Shown here: piece after piece, positions 40,909 through 49,744 of the stretch
How the letters are laid out: each line of letters opens with the position of its first letter
Numbering within the stretch: the first letter of the stretch is position 1
Assembly: GCF_002737755.1 (NCBI RefSeq)
Contig: NZ_PEGH01000019.1
Span: forward strand, 207,326 to 271,325
Direction of reading: 5' to 3'
Length of the DNA: 64,000 bases
Origin: Caulobacter sp. BP25
Lineage (GTDB): Bacteria; Pseudomonadota; Alphaproteobacteria; Caulobacterales; Caulobacteraceae
The notes under the pieces: model-generated
Database searches by the model: none
What the model saw: only the letters and a program-made list of their open reading frames with translations
What the model was told of the DNA's origin: nothing
Program-made: the position numbers and the translations under genes

Positions 40909-41007
40909 ATCTGACCTTGGCGGGAAGAAACCGCCTCGGCGAACTCGCCGCGAAGCGAGGAGCCGGGTCTATAGAGAAGGCGCGCGGCGAAGTCCAGCGC
41001 CCTTTTG

Positions 41008-41181
41008 TCATTCCTTGTTGATGACTTCTGACGAAGGATTCTCGTCGGAGTCCTCGCCCCCGGCGACGACGTAACGGCCGCTGAACCAGCGCTGCAGGTC
41101 CACGTCCGCGCACCGCTTGGAACAGAAGGGGCGGAAGGCCTTTTCGACAGGCTTGCCGCAAATCGGGCACCCCGTGCTCAT
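41008..41181 (-). CDS. yacG: YacG zinc-finger DNA gyrase inhibitor
   Basis: A 57-residue protein starting at ATG 41181. The four zinc ligands are in CPICGKPV and FCSKRCADVDLQRW, the YacG signature. In E. coli YacG binds GyrB and blocks DNA binding by gyrase. The start overlaps the RNase E/G stop by 4 bp. The acidic C-terminus (GGEDSDENPSSE) is usual. It ends the infA-maf-RNase-yacG run. Confidence 0.9.
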   Translation of the reverse strand: MSTGCPICGKPVEKAFRPFCSKRCADVDLQRWFSGRYVVAGGEDSDENPSSEVINKE

Positions 41182-42224
41182 GTGGCGAACACCTCCATGC
41201 GGTCGTCTGGCCAATTGGTTATAGATTCTATGCTGAAACGACGCCCCAAGCGCTCGGCGACCCCGGCGTCCAGCTCGACGGAAAACGCTTCGGCGACCGC
41301 GGGCGAGCAGCGGGCCGTCAGGCGAGCCCCGCCCTGCGCCCTGCCCTCGCGCTCCAGAGCGCGCGCCAGTCGACGGGCTTGGTGACGGGGATTCGGAGCA
41401 CCCGTTGGCGTCAGGAGGCGATCCAGGATCGGCGGCGCGCGACGGGGGACGATCATCTCCAGCGTGCCGAACTTGCTGATCGCGCCCACGCCGACGCCCG
41501 GGTTATCCGCCGCGAAGGCGTTGCGAGCGGCCGTGGTCAGGGCCTGTCCGTCGTGACCGCGTCCGACGAGGTCGAAGACGATTATCCCCCCGAGCCCCTT
41601 CAGGCGCAGCACCCGCGCCGCGACGCTGAGCGCGGCCATGTTGGCCTGCCGGGCGGCGCGTTTCGAATCGGACGCCTCGCGGGCGCCGAGATCCACGTCG
41701 ATGGCGGTCAGAGCCCGCGTCGGCTCGACGGCGATATCGCCGCCGCCTGGCAGAGCGAATACGGTCGTCAAGGCGCCGGCCTCAGCCTCCTCGACGGCCT
41801 GGAGCGCCTTGTCGCCCGTCGTGGGCGAACCGGCCTTCACAGAGTGCCGCAACCGCTCCTCGACGGACGGGGCGGCGGTCACTACGCGCGGTTCGCCCTC
41901 GCCTTCCGCCACGAAGCGGGCGACGGCCGCCTTATCTTGACGTGAAGCGGTCTTGATCTCGATCTCGACCACGCCACCTTCGACGAGCTTGGGCATGTCG
42001 GGCCGTAGCGGCAGGATCACATCCTGGCCGCCCGGCAAGGCCACGAAGGCCGAGGCGAAGGTCTTTTCGATCTTCTTGACGCGCGCGACTCCGCTCACGC
42101 CCTCGGCGTCCAGCGGGTCGTCAGTGGGCCATGAGATGAACAGGCGTTCGGGGCGGCCATCCAGGGTGATGACCCCGACGGTCTCGCCGACGCCCTTGTA
42201 GAGGTACGCGCGGCGCTCGCTCAT
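41178..42224 (-). CDS. RNase E/G-like protein
   Basis: A 348-residue ribonuclease E/G family protein. The N-terminus (RRAYLYKGVGETVGVITLDG) is shorter than in RNase G, the S1-like part is weak, and the core carries ALTAIDVDLGAREASDSKRAARQANMAA and IIVFDLVGRG, corresponding to the DNase I-like domain with metal-binding Asp residues. Caulobacter has a larger RNase E elsewhere (family knowledge), so this is the small paralogue placed between maf and yacG in many alphaproteobacteria. Both ends overlap neighbours by 4 bp, which indicates coupled translation. Confidence 0.85.
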   Translation of the reverse strand: MSERRAYLYKGVGETVGVITLDGRPERLFISWPTDDPLDAEGVSGVARVKKIEKTFASAFVALPGGQDVILPLRPDMPKLVEGGVVEIEIKTASRQDKAAVARFVAEGEGEPRVVTAAPSVEERLRHSVKAGSPTTGDKALQAVEEAEAGALTTVFALPGGGDIAVEPTRALTAIDVDLGAREASDSKRAARQANMAALSVAARVLRLKGLGGIIVFDLVGRGHDGQALTTAARNAFAADNPGVGVGAISKFGTLEMIVPRRAPPILDRLLTPTGAPNPRHQARRLARALEREGRAQGGARLTARCSPAVAEAFSVELDAGVAERLGRRFSIESITNWPDDRMEVFAT

Positions 42225-42826
42225 CGCTTGTAGCCCAGGCCAGTCAAAAGATTCAGCGTCTCGTACAGCGGCAGGCCCACGACGCTGGGATAGGAGCCCT
42301 GCAGGTCGGTGATAAAGCCGCCGGCTAGTCCCTGCACGCCGTAGCCCCCCGCCTTGCCCCTCCACTGGCCGCTAGCGACGTAGCCGTCGCGCTCGACGTC
42401 GGACAGGCGCTTGAAGCCGACCTTGGTCTCGACCAGGCGCGACGCTTCTCGCCCATCAGGGGCGATCAAGGCGACGCCGGTGAAAACCTTGTGGTTCCGG
42501 CCTGACAGCAGCTTGAGACAATAGAGGACGTCGGCCTCTGTCTCGGCCTTGGGCAGGATACGGCGGCCGACGGCGACCACTGTGTCAGCGGCCAGCACGA
42601 AATCACCCGGCGCGCGGATGGCGACGGCGCGCGCCTTCTCCACCGCCAGCCGCAAGGCATGGCGGCGAGGGGTCTCGTCGCGCAGCGGGGTCTCGTCGAT
42701 ATCGGCGGGATCGACCCGGTCGGGCGTGACGCCGACCTGGGCCAGCAGGTCGAGGCGCCGGGGGCTCGCGCTGGCCAGCACCAGCGCCGGACCGGCGGCC
42801 ACTTGGGCGGCCCTCGTCTGAGCCAT
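42221..42826 (-). CDS. maf: Maf nucleoside-triphosphate pyrophosphatase
   Basis: A 201-residue Maf/Ham1-like protein. Signature ASASPRRLDLLAQVG is at residues 18-32, and DTVVAVGRRILPKAE and EGYVASGQWRGKAGGYGVQG-type loops follow. Maf proteins hydrolyse dTTP/UTP or modified nucleotides and affect septation. The GQWRGKAGGY form fits the dTTP/UTP pyrophosphatase subgroup. The ATG at 42826 lies 7 bases after the infA stop. Confidence 0.9.
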   Translation of the reverse strand: MAQTRAAQVAAGPALVLASASPRRLDLLAQVGVTPDRVDPADIDETPLRDETPRRHALRLAVEKARAVAIRAPGDFVLAADTVVAVGRRILPKAETEADVLYCLKLLSGRNHKVFTGVALIAPDGREASRLVETKVGFKRLSDVERDGYVASGQWRGKAGGYGVQGLAGGFITDLQGSYPSVVGLPLYETLNLLTGLGYKR

Positions 42827-42833
42827 CGGCGTC

Positions 42834-43052
42834 TTACTTGAAGCGGTAGGTGATACGGCCCTTGGTCAGGTCGTAGGGGGTCATCTCGACCAGGACCTTG
42901 TCTCCAGCCAGCACGCGGATGCGGTTCTTGCGCATCTTGCCGGCGGTGTGGGCGATGATCTCGTGATCGTTTTCCAGCTTCACGCGGAACGTGGCGTTGG
43001 GCAGCAATTCGCTGACCGTACCGGGAAACTCGAGCAGTTCTTCCTTAGCCAT
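42834..43052 (-). CDS. infA: Translation initiation factor IF-1
   Basis: A 72-residue S1/OB-fold protein, the exact IF-1 length, starting [30 protein letters not shown] and [14 protein letters not shown] are family signatures. IF-1 blocks the ribosomal A site during initiation. The start at 43052 is preferred over an ATG 12 bases upstream since MAKE is the universal beginning. Confidence 0.97.
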   Translation of the reverse strand: MAKEELLEFPGTVSELLPNATFRVKLENDHEIIAHTAGKMRKNRIRVLAGDKVLVEMTPYDLTKGRITYRFK

Positions 43053-43126
43053 CAGGCCTCTCAAAGGGACGAATCGGATTGCCGCGAAGACGAGGGTCCT
43101 CGCGGCGAGGCGCCTCTATAACGCAA

Positions 43127-43585
43127 TTACCCCCCAAACGTCGATGGCGCGCCGAAACGTTGCTTGATCGCGTCGGCGAGGGCGTCGCGCACCTCGCGAT
43201 AGGCCTCCAATCGCGCCTCGCGCGGACCGTCGACCAGGGTAGGATCATGGGTCGGCCAGTACTCGATCTCGACCGCGCGATCGCGCGACAGCTCCACCGC
43301 CCGGTGCTGCGCCTCGGGTGTCAGCGAGACCACGACATCGAAGCTGCCGTCCTCCAGCTCGGCGAAGGTCTTGGGCTTGTGGTCGGAAACATCCAGGCCC
43401 AGCTCGTCCATCACCACGACGACGAACGGGTCGACCCCTTCTCCGGTCGGATCGCCCTTCAGCCCGCAGGAATCGACGAAGGCGCGTTTGCCGTAGAATC
43501 GCTTGAACAGCCCCTCGGCCATCGGCGAGCGCACGCGGTTGTAGTTGCAGGCGAACAGCACCGCGTCAGGCAACGTGTCCGGCAC
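43127..43585 (-). CDS. Low-molecular-weight phosphatase (ArsC/LMW-PTP family)
   Basis: A 152-residue protein with the P-loop Cys13-N-Y-N-R-V-R19-S (CX5RS) and the catalytic Asp near THDPT. It matches the ArsC/LMW-PTP fold. In this conserved gene context its substrate is unknown: protein phosphotyrosine, low-molecular phosphate esters or arsenate are possible. It lies 5 bases from the UPF0262 gene. Confidence 0.82.
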   Translation of the reverse strand: MPDTLPDAVLFACNYNRVRSPMAEGLFKRFYGKRAFVDSCGLKGDPTGEGVDPFVVVVMDELGLDVSDHKPKTFAELEDGSFDVVVSLTPEAQHRAVELSRDRAVEIEYWPTHDPTLVDGPREARLEAYREVRDALADAIKQRFGAPSTFGG

Positions 43586-43590
43586 TGGCG

Positions 43591-44073
43591 CTATCCCCGC
43601 CAGTGCAGGGCGCAGATCAGCGTGAAGAGCCGCCGAGCGGTGTCCAGGTCGGTCTTGACCTTACCCTCCAGTCGCTCGCGAAGCAGGTTCGAGCCCTCGT
43701 TGTGCAGCCCCCGCCGGCCCATGTCCAAGGCCTCGATCTGCTGCGGCGTCGAGTTGCGGATCGCCGCGTAATAGCTGTCGCAGATCAGGAAGTAGTCCTT
43801 GATCACCCCTCGGAACGGCGACAGCGACAGGAGGTGGCGCCGCGCGTACCCAGGCCCAACGATGTCGAACGCCAGGCGGTTCTCGATCAGCGAAAGCTTG
43901 ATGTCGTAGGGCCCGCCATGAGCCTCGGCCGGTTCGAAATAGTTGCCGTCCAGAAGATCGAAGATCGCGACCTGGCGCTCCTGCTCCTGATCGCGCGAGA
44001 CGGCCGCGAGGCTCTGCTCGTCGATCTCGATCGACTGGATCCGTTGGCTGGCGCGGTCGTCTGGCGTGCTCAT
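43591..44073 (-). CDS. UPF0262 family protein
   Basis: A 160-residue conserved protein of unknown function found beside hisD across alphaproteobacteria. Characteristic stretches are [30 protein letters not shown] (in parts) and [22 protein letters not shown]. It has no transmembrane segment and no visible catalytic motif. Placement between hisD (46 bases) and the phosphatase supports co-transcription. Confidence 0.87.
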   Translation of the reverse strand: MSTPDDRASQRIQSIEIDEQSLAAVSRDQEQERQVAIFDLLDGNYFEPAEAHGGPYDIKLSLIENRLAFDIVGPGYARRHLLSLSPFRGVIKDYFLICDSYYAAIRNSTPQQIEALDMGRRGLHNEGSNLLRERLEGKVKTDLDTARRLFTLICALHWRG

Positions 44074-44118
44074 CTGGGGCGGGAAGTTCGCGCGTCAGCC
44101 GGCCGAAGGCAACCTCTC

Positions 44119-45393
44119 CTAGAGACGGATCTCCGCCGAAAGGGCGTGGGCGGGAAGCCCTTCGGCCTTGGCTAGGGCCACGGTATGCGGCCCCAGGATG
44201 CCGAACGAGGCGGCGTCGCACTTCACGATCGAGGTGCGCTTGATGAAGTCGTAGATCGACAGGCCCGACTGGAAGCGCGCCGCGCGGCTGGTCGGCAGCA
44301 CATGGTTCGAGCCAGCCACATAGTCGCCGATCGCCTCGGGCGTGACCCGGCCCAGGAAAATCGCGCCGGCGTGACGAACCCGGTCGGACAGCCGCTCTGG
44401 ATTGTCCATCGCGAACTCAACGTGCTCAGGGGCGATGGCGTCGACCAGGGCTGGGCTCTCGTCCAGCGGCGCGATGATCACCGCGCCGTGGTCGCGCCAG
44501 GAGGCGGCGGCGTCCTCGCCAGTGGCCAGAGTCTTGAGGCGCTCGATGACGGCTTGCTCCACCGCAGCGGCGAACGCCTCGTCATCAGTGATCAGGATCG
44601 ACTGGGCGGCCGGGTCGTGCTCGGCCTGGCTGAGCAGGTCGGCGGCGATCCAGTCGGGATTGTTCTTGTTGTCAGCCACCACGACGATCTCGGACGGCCC
44701 CGCCAGGGCGTCGATGCCGACAACGCCGTACAGACGGCGCTTGGCGGCGGTGACATAGGCATTACCGGGGCCGACGATCTTGTCGACCGGCTGGATCGGG
44801 CCCGCACCGTAGGCGAGCGCCGCCACGGCCTGGGCCCCGCCCACGCGCCAGATCTCGGTGACACCCGCTTCCTTGGCTGCTGCGAGCACCGCAGGTTGAA
44901 GCTTGCCGGGCGGGGTGACCATGGCGATGCGGTCCACGCCCGCCACCTGGGCCGGCACGGCGTTCATCAACACGGTCGAGGGATAGGCCGCGCGACCGCC
45001 CGGGACGTAGACGCCGACGGCCTCCAGCGCCGTCCAGCGCCAGCCGAGCTCTACGCCCGCCTCGTCGGTCCAGGCCTGGTCGGCCGGGCGTTGGCGGCTG
45101 TGATAGACGCGGATGCGGGCGGCGGCGAAGGCGATGGCCTCGCGCACGTCGGCCGGCGTGTCGGCCCAGCCCTGCTCGATCTCTTCCGGCGTGACACGGA
45201 CCGTCTCGGCTGTCAGCTCGACCTTGTCGAACTTGCGGCTGAACTCAAGGACAGCCTCGATCCCATGCGTCTTGACCGCCTCCAGCACGTCGCGCACGGC
45301 GGCGTCGACATCGGCCGGCGAGCCCCGACGTTCATCGAGAAAGGCCTTGAAGGCGGCGGCGAAGCCGGGATCGGAGGAATTGAAACGGCGCAT
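44119..45393 (-). CDS. hisD: Histidinol dehydrogenase
   Basis: A 424-residue zinc enzyme of histidine biosynthesis that oxidises L-histidinol to L-histidine in two NAD-dependent steps. Family blocks seen are GVYVPGGRAAYPSTVLMNAVPA, IWRVGGAQAVAALAYG, KIVGPGNAYVTAAKRRL and GPSEIVVVAD, with the catalytic Glu/His pair in APEHVEF. Length is standard (about 430). It begins the run that continues with UPF0262. Confidence 0.95.
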   Translation of the reverse strand: MRRFNSSDPGFAAAFKAFLDERRGSPADVDAAVRDVLEAVKTHGIEAVLEFSRKFDKVELTAETVRVTPEEIEQGWADTPADVREAIAFAAARIRVYHSRQRPADQAWTDEAGVELGWRWTALEAVGVYVPGGRAAYPSTVLMNAVPAQVAGVDRIAMVTPPGKLQPAVLAAAKEAGVTEIWRVGGAQAVAALAYGAGPIQPVDKIVGPGNAYVTAAKRRLYGVVGIDALAGPSEIVVVADNKNNPDWIAADLLSQAEHDPAAQSILITDDEAFAAAVEQAVIERLKTLATGEDAAASWRDHGAVIIAPLDESPALVDAIAPEHVEFAMDNPERLSDRVRHAGAIFLGRVTPEAIGDYVAGSNHVLPTSRAARFQSGLSIYDFIKRTSIVKCDAASFGILGPHTVALAKAEGLPAHALSAEIRL

Positions 45394-45471
45394 GGGGCCT
45401 AGATGCGGTTTTTTGACGAGGTGGCAAGGGGGCAGCGCGGCCTTTTGGGCGCCGCGACTGCCAGCGCCAGC

Positions 45472-46911
45472 CTAGCGTCGCCGCATCAACGCGCCGTAGA
45501 CGCCCCCGGACAGCATGAAACCGACGAACCAGGCATAGGCGTAAAGGCCCGTCCAGAACCCCCCGATCTGGCCGAACACGTGCGGAAAGGCCGTCGCCAG
45601 GAAGCCCGGAAGGTTAGGCAGAACGCCGGCGGCCAGACCGATCACGGCGGCCGGGTTCCAGCCCCGCCGATAGCCATAGACGCCCTCGCGCCGGTAAAGG
45701 TCGTCGGTGACCAGGGTCGCGCGGCGCACTAGCCAGTAGTCGACGATCATGATCCCGGCGATCGGTCCCAGCAGCGCGCCGTAGCCCGTCAGCCAGACGA
45801 AGATGTAGCCGTTGGTGCTCTCCATCAGCTTCCAGGGCATGATCAGCGCGCCGATCCCGGCGGTGATGTAACCGCCGATGCGATAGGTGATCTTCTGGGG
45901 CCACACGGCAGCGAAGTCGTAGGCCGGCCCCACCAAGTTCGCGGCGATGTTGCAGGAGACGGTGTCGAGGCTGATGATCAGCAGCCCGATCATCACGGCG
46001 ACACCACCGATGTCGCCGGCCAGAGCCACCGGGTCCCAGATCGCCTTGCCGAAGATCACCACGGTGGCCGAGGTGACGGTCACGCTCATCAGCGCCATCA
46101 GGGTCATCGGCCCCGGCAGACCGGCGGCCTGGCCCAGGATTTGATCACGCTGGGTGCGGGCGAAGCGGGTGAAGTCCGGGATGTTCAGCGCCAGCGTGCC
46201 CCAATAGCCCGCCATGGCCGTGACGATCGGCGGGAACTCCGTCCAGAAGCGGCCCGCTTTGGGATGGCCGGCGTCATAAGCCGATGGCGCGTGCAGCATG
46301 GAGCCCAGCCCCCCGGCCTTGGACAACGCCCACCAGACCAGCAGCCCGCAGACGACCACCTTCACCGGCGCGGTCCAGGTCTCCAGCTTGCGGACGGCGT
46401 CCAGACCCTTGGTGACAAAGAGCAGCTGCAGCAGCCAGAACGCCGCGAAAGCCGCCAGCTGGCCGGCGCCGATGCCCAGCGGTGTCATGGGACCGGTCAG
46501 GTTCTTGCCGACCATAACGCCCAACAGGGTCAGAAGGGCCCCGCCGCCGATCCAGGTCTGGATACCGTACCAGCCGCAGGCGACCAAGGCTCGAGCCAGC
46601 GCCGGCAAACTGGCGCCGCGCCATCCGAACGACGAGCGCACCAGAACCGCGAACGGCACGCCATATTTCGCGCCGGCGTGACCGATCAGCAGCATCGGTC
46701 CGAGGATGATCAGGTTGCCCAGCATGATCGCGGCCACGGCTTGGGCTGCGGAGAGCCCCTGGTCGATGAGGCCGCCGGCCAGCATGTAGGCCGGCACGGC
46801 GATGACCATGCCCAGCCATAGCGCCGCGAAGTGCCACCAGCGCCAGTTCCGCTGGGCGGCGCTGGTGGGCGCCAAATCCTGATTCCAGAGATCGCCGTCG
46901 GGCGCGCTCAT
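45472..46911 (-). CDS. NCS1-family nucleobase:cation symporter
   Basis: A 479-residue polytopic permease with 12 predicted helices. NQDLAPTSAAQRNW at the N-terminus, SFGWRGASLPALARALVACGWYGIQTWIGG (motif in parts) and GPIAGIMIVDYWLVRR are NCS1 hallmarks. Family members take up cytosine, uracil, hydantoins, allantoin or thiamine; the exact substrate is not predictable. ATG 46911 (MSAPDGDLW) was chosen over one 24 bases upstream. The gene lies between DUF2948 and hisD, where the usual order has none. Confidence 0.85.
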   Translation of the reverse strand: MSAPDGDLWNQDLAPTSAAQRNWRWWHFAALWLGMVIAVPAYMLAGGLIDQGLSAAQAVAAIMLGNLIILGPMLLIGHAGAKYGVPFAVLVRSSFGWRGASLPALARALVACGWYGIQTWIGGGALLTLLGVMVGKNLTGPMTPLGIGAGQLAAFAAFWLLQLLFVTKGLDAVRKLETWTAPVKVVVCGLLVWWALSKAGGLGSMLHAPSAYDAGHPKAGRFWTEFPPIVTAMAGYWGTLALNIPDFTRFARTQRDQILGQAAGLPGPMTLMALMSVTVTSATVVIFGKAIWDPVALAGDIGGVAVMIGLLIISLDTVSCNIAANLVGPAYDFAAVWPQKITYRIGGYITAGIGALIMPWKLMESTNGYIFVWLTGYGALLGPIAGIMIVDYWLVRRATLVTDDLYRREGVYGYRRGWNPAAVIGLAAGVLPNLPGFLATAFPHVFGQIGGFWTGLYAYAWFVGFMLSGGVYGALMRRR

Positions 46912-47002
46912 GCTGCTCGTCCCTGAAACCCACAAGCCAGAGGCGCGCTCCTGGGCCGGAGATCCGCGCGCTGGTCGAGCCTAGGAGGCGGCCTCGCGTC
47001 GG

Positions 47003-47018
47003 TGACAGCGATTTGTCA
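47003..47018. promoter_or_regulatory. Candidate operator TGACA-N6-TGTCA upstream of the NCS1 permease
   Basis: A perfect 5-bp inverted repeat with 6-bp spacer lies 92 bases upstream of the permease start; TGTC-N8-GACA overlaps it on the right. The binding protein is unknown. Confidence 0.3.
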
Positions 47019-47099
47019 TCTATTCGACAGACGGAGACGCGCCGCTCGCCCGGCGATCATACCGGCGCGAGGGCGCTGAATTTCCGTTCAGGCTGAACC

Positions 47100-47546
47100 T
47101 TAGTCCGCGTGCCCCGGCGTGCGGGGCGTGCTCCACGGGTCGGAGACGTCGGCTAGGGCGACGTCCAAGCAGTCGACCGCCACGCGCATGTCGCCGCCGC
47201 CGGCGAAGGTCAGGGTGACGACGCCCGCTGGCGCCTCCTCAGCGGCCTCGAACGCGATCGACAGCAGCTCGACCACGGCCCCCTTGGCGTCGCGGCGCAG
47301 GTTGCGGGCCTGTACGCCGGTGACATCGCCGAACTGCAGCGCCGAGCGCACCCTCTCGCCGGCCTTGGCGCGCTTGCCCGGAGCCTCCCAGCGAAAGCGG
47401 TTGCAGGCGATCGTCAGGGTGCGCGCTTGCGCGTCCCAGCGAATGTCGCCGATCTTGGCGATGGCGTCCTGCAGGGCGGCCGACAGCACGGCCAGGTCCT
47501 CGGCGTCCTGAGCCAGCAGACGAAGCGGCTTGGCGGTGTCGGCCAT
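47100..47546 (-). CDS. DUF2948-family protein
   Basis: A 148-residue protein of the DUF2948 family, conserved downstream of murA in alphaproteobacteria. LRLLAQDAEDLAVLSAALQDAIAKIGDIRWD is the typical beginning. Function is unknown. It is probably cytosolic. The start lies 3 bases after the murA stop, so they are co-transcribed. Confidence 0.87.
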   Translation of the reverse strand: MADTAKPLRLLAQDAEDLAVLSAALQDAIAKIGDIRWDAQARTLTIACNRFRWEAPGKRAKAGERVRSALQFGDVTGVQARNLRRDAKGAVVELLSIAFEAAEEAPAGVVTLTFAGGGDMRVAVDCLDVALADVSDPWSTPRTPGHAD

Positions 47547-47549
47547 CGG

Positions 47550-48839
<1,290 letters not shown>

Positions 48840-48952
48840 TAGGTCCCTCGAACGCGTCCAAGCAGGGGTGGCTCGGCGCGGCTCACATGTGAGGGGCGGG
48901 TTCTATCCGTTGCAAGAGGGGTTGCAAGGGCTCCCCGGCTAAATTTGGCCCT

Positions 48953-49405
48953 CTAGATCGGCGCGGAGAGGTCATAGGGCCGCTCGTCCTCGGGCCAGCG
49001 CAGGTCGTGCGTGGTGCTGGCGAGGTCCAGCGCCACCTGCGCCAGGTCGATCGCCTTGCGGGTCGCGGCCAGCCCATCGCGTCCAAAAGCGGCCTTGCCG
49101 ACTTCGGTGTCGAACTGGCCGCCGTCGCCCGTCAGCCGCACCGCGACGGCCCAGCCCTCCCCGTCCGGATTCGGGAAAGGAACGGAAAGTTCGACACGCA
49201 ATTCGGTTCGCGCCCCGTCACTGTGACTTATCCCCAGCAACTTCCGAACTGCGTTATATGGCTGGGGAGCGGCGCGCGCGGCTTCGATCGCGGGGTCGAA
49301 ATCGCTGGAAACCCCACGAGACGCGGCTTTTCGCTTGCGAAGGTTGGTCCGGAGCGCCTCGGCCAGCTTGGCCTCGCGGGTCGTCTTGTCGTCGCTGATC
49401 GGCAT
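48953..49405 (-). CDS. Conserved hypothetical protein
   Basis: A 150-residue protein starting at ATG 49405 (MPISDDKTTREAK). Residues 6-35 form a highly basic helix (LAEALRTNLRKRKAASRG). The remainder is an alpha/beta domain ending THDLRWPEDERPYDLSAPI that is not recognised. A longer in-frame extension upstream runs into the tRNA-Thr region and is rejected. It could join two originally separate modules; this is only a visual impression. Confidence 0.6.
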   Translation of the reverse strand: MPISDDKTTREAKLAEALRTNLRKRKAASRGVSSDFDPAIEAARAAPQPYNAVRKLLGISHSDGARTELRVELSVPFPNPDGEGWAVAVRLTGDGGQFDTEVGKAAFGRDGLAATRKAIDLAQVALDLASTTHDLRWPEDERPYDLSAPI

Positions 49406-49495
49406 ATCGTCGGGGTGCGGCGACAAAGTTGTTCGGTCAAGGCGATTTTGGGCTTGGCGTTCGCGATTCTCCTCGCTATACGCCCCCTCCTCGTC

Positions 49496-49570
<75 letters not shown>

Positions 49571-49571
49571 T

Positions 49572-49600
49572 GGGGACCCAAGTGATAAACTTGGGTCCCC
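49572..49600 (+). terminator. Hairpin directly after tRNA-Thr
   Basis: GGGGACCCAAGT (49572-49583) and ACTTGGGTCCCC (49589-49600) form a perfect 12-bp stem with loop GATAA, beginning 2 bases after CCA. There is no T run, but the strength and position suggest termination or 3'-end processing. Confidence 0.6.
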
Positions 49601-49744
49601 GCCACTTCTCCAGACAATCTAGACTTTGCAGCGCCTTAGGCGCGGGCATGCGTTTTCGCGCACGGACGTTGCCCGGCGCGTCCAGCGGCCGTGAAGGGCT
49701 TGCGGCGACCGCCAGGAGGCGGCCGCCGATGCTTTGATGAGGTC

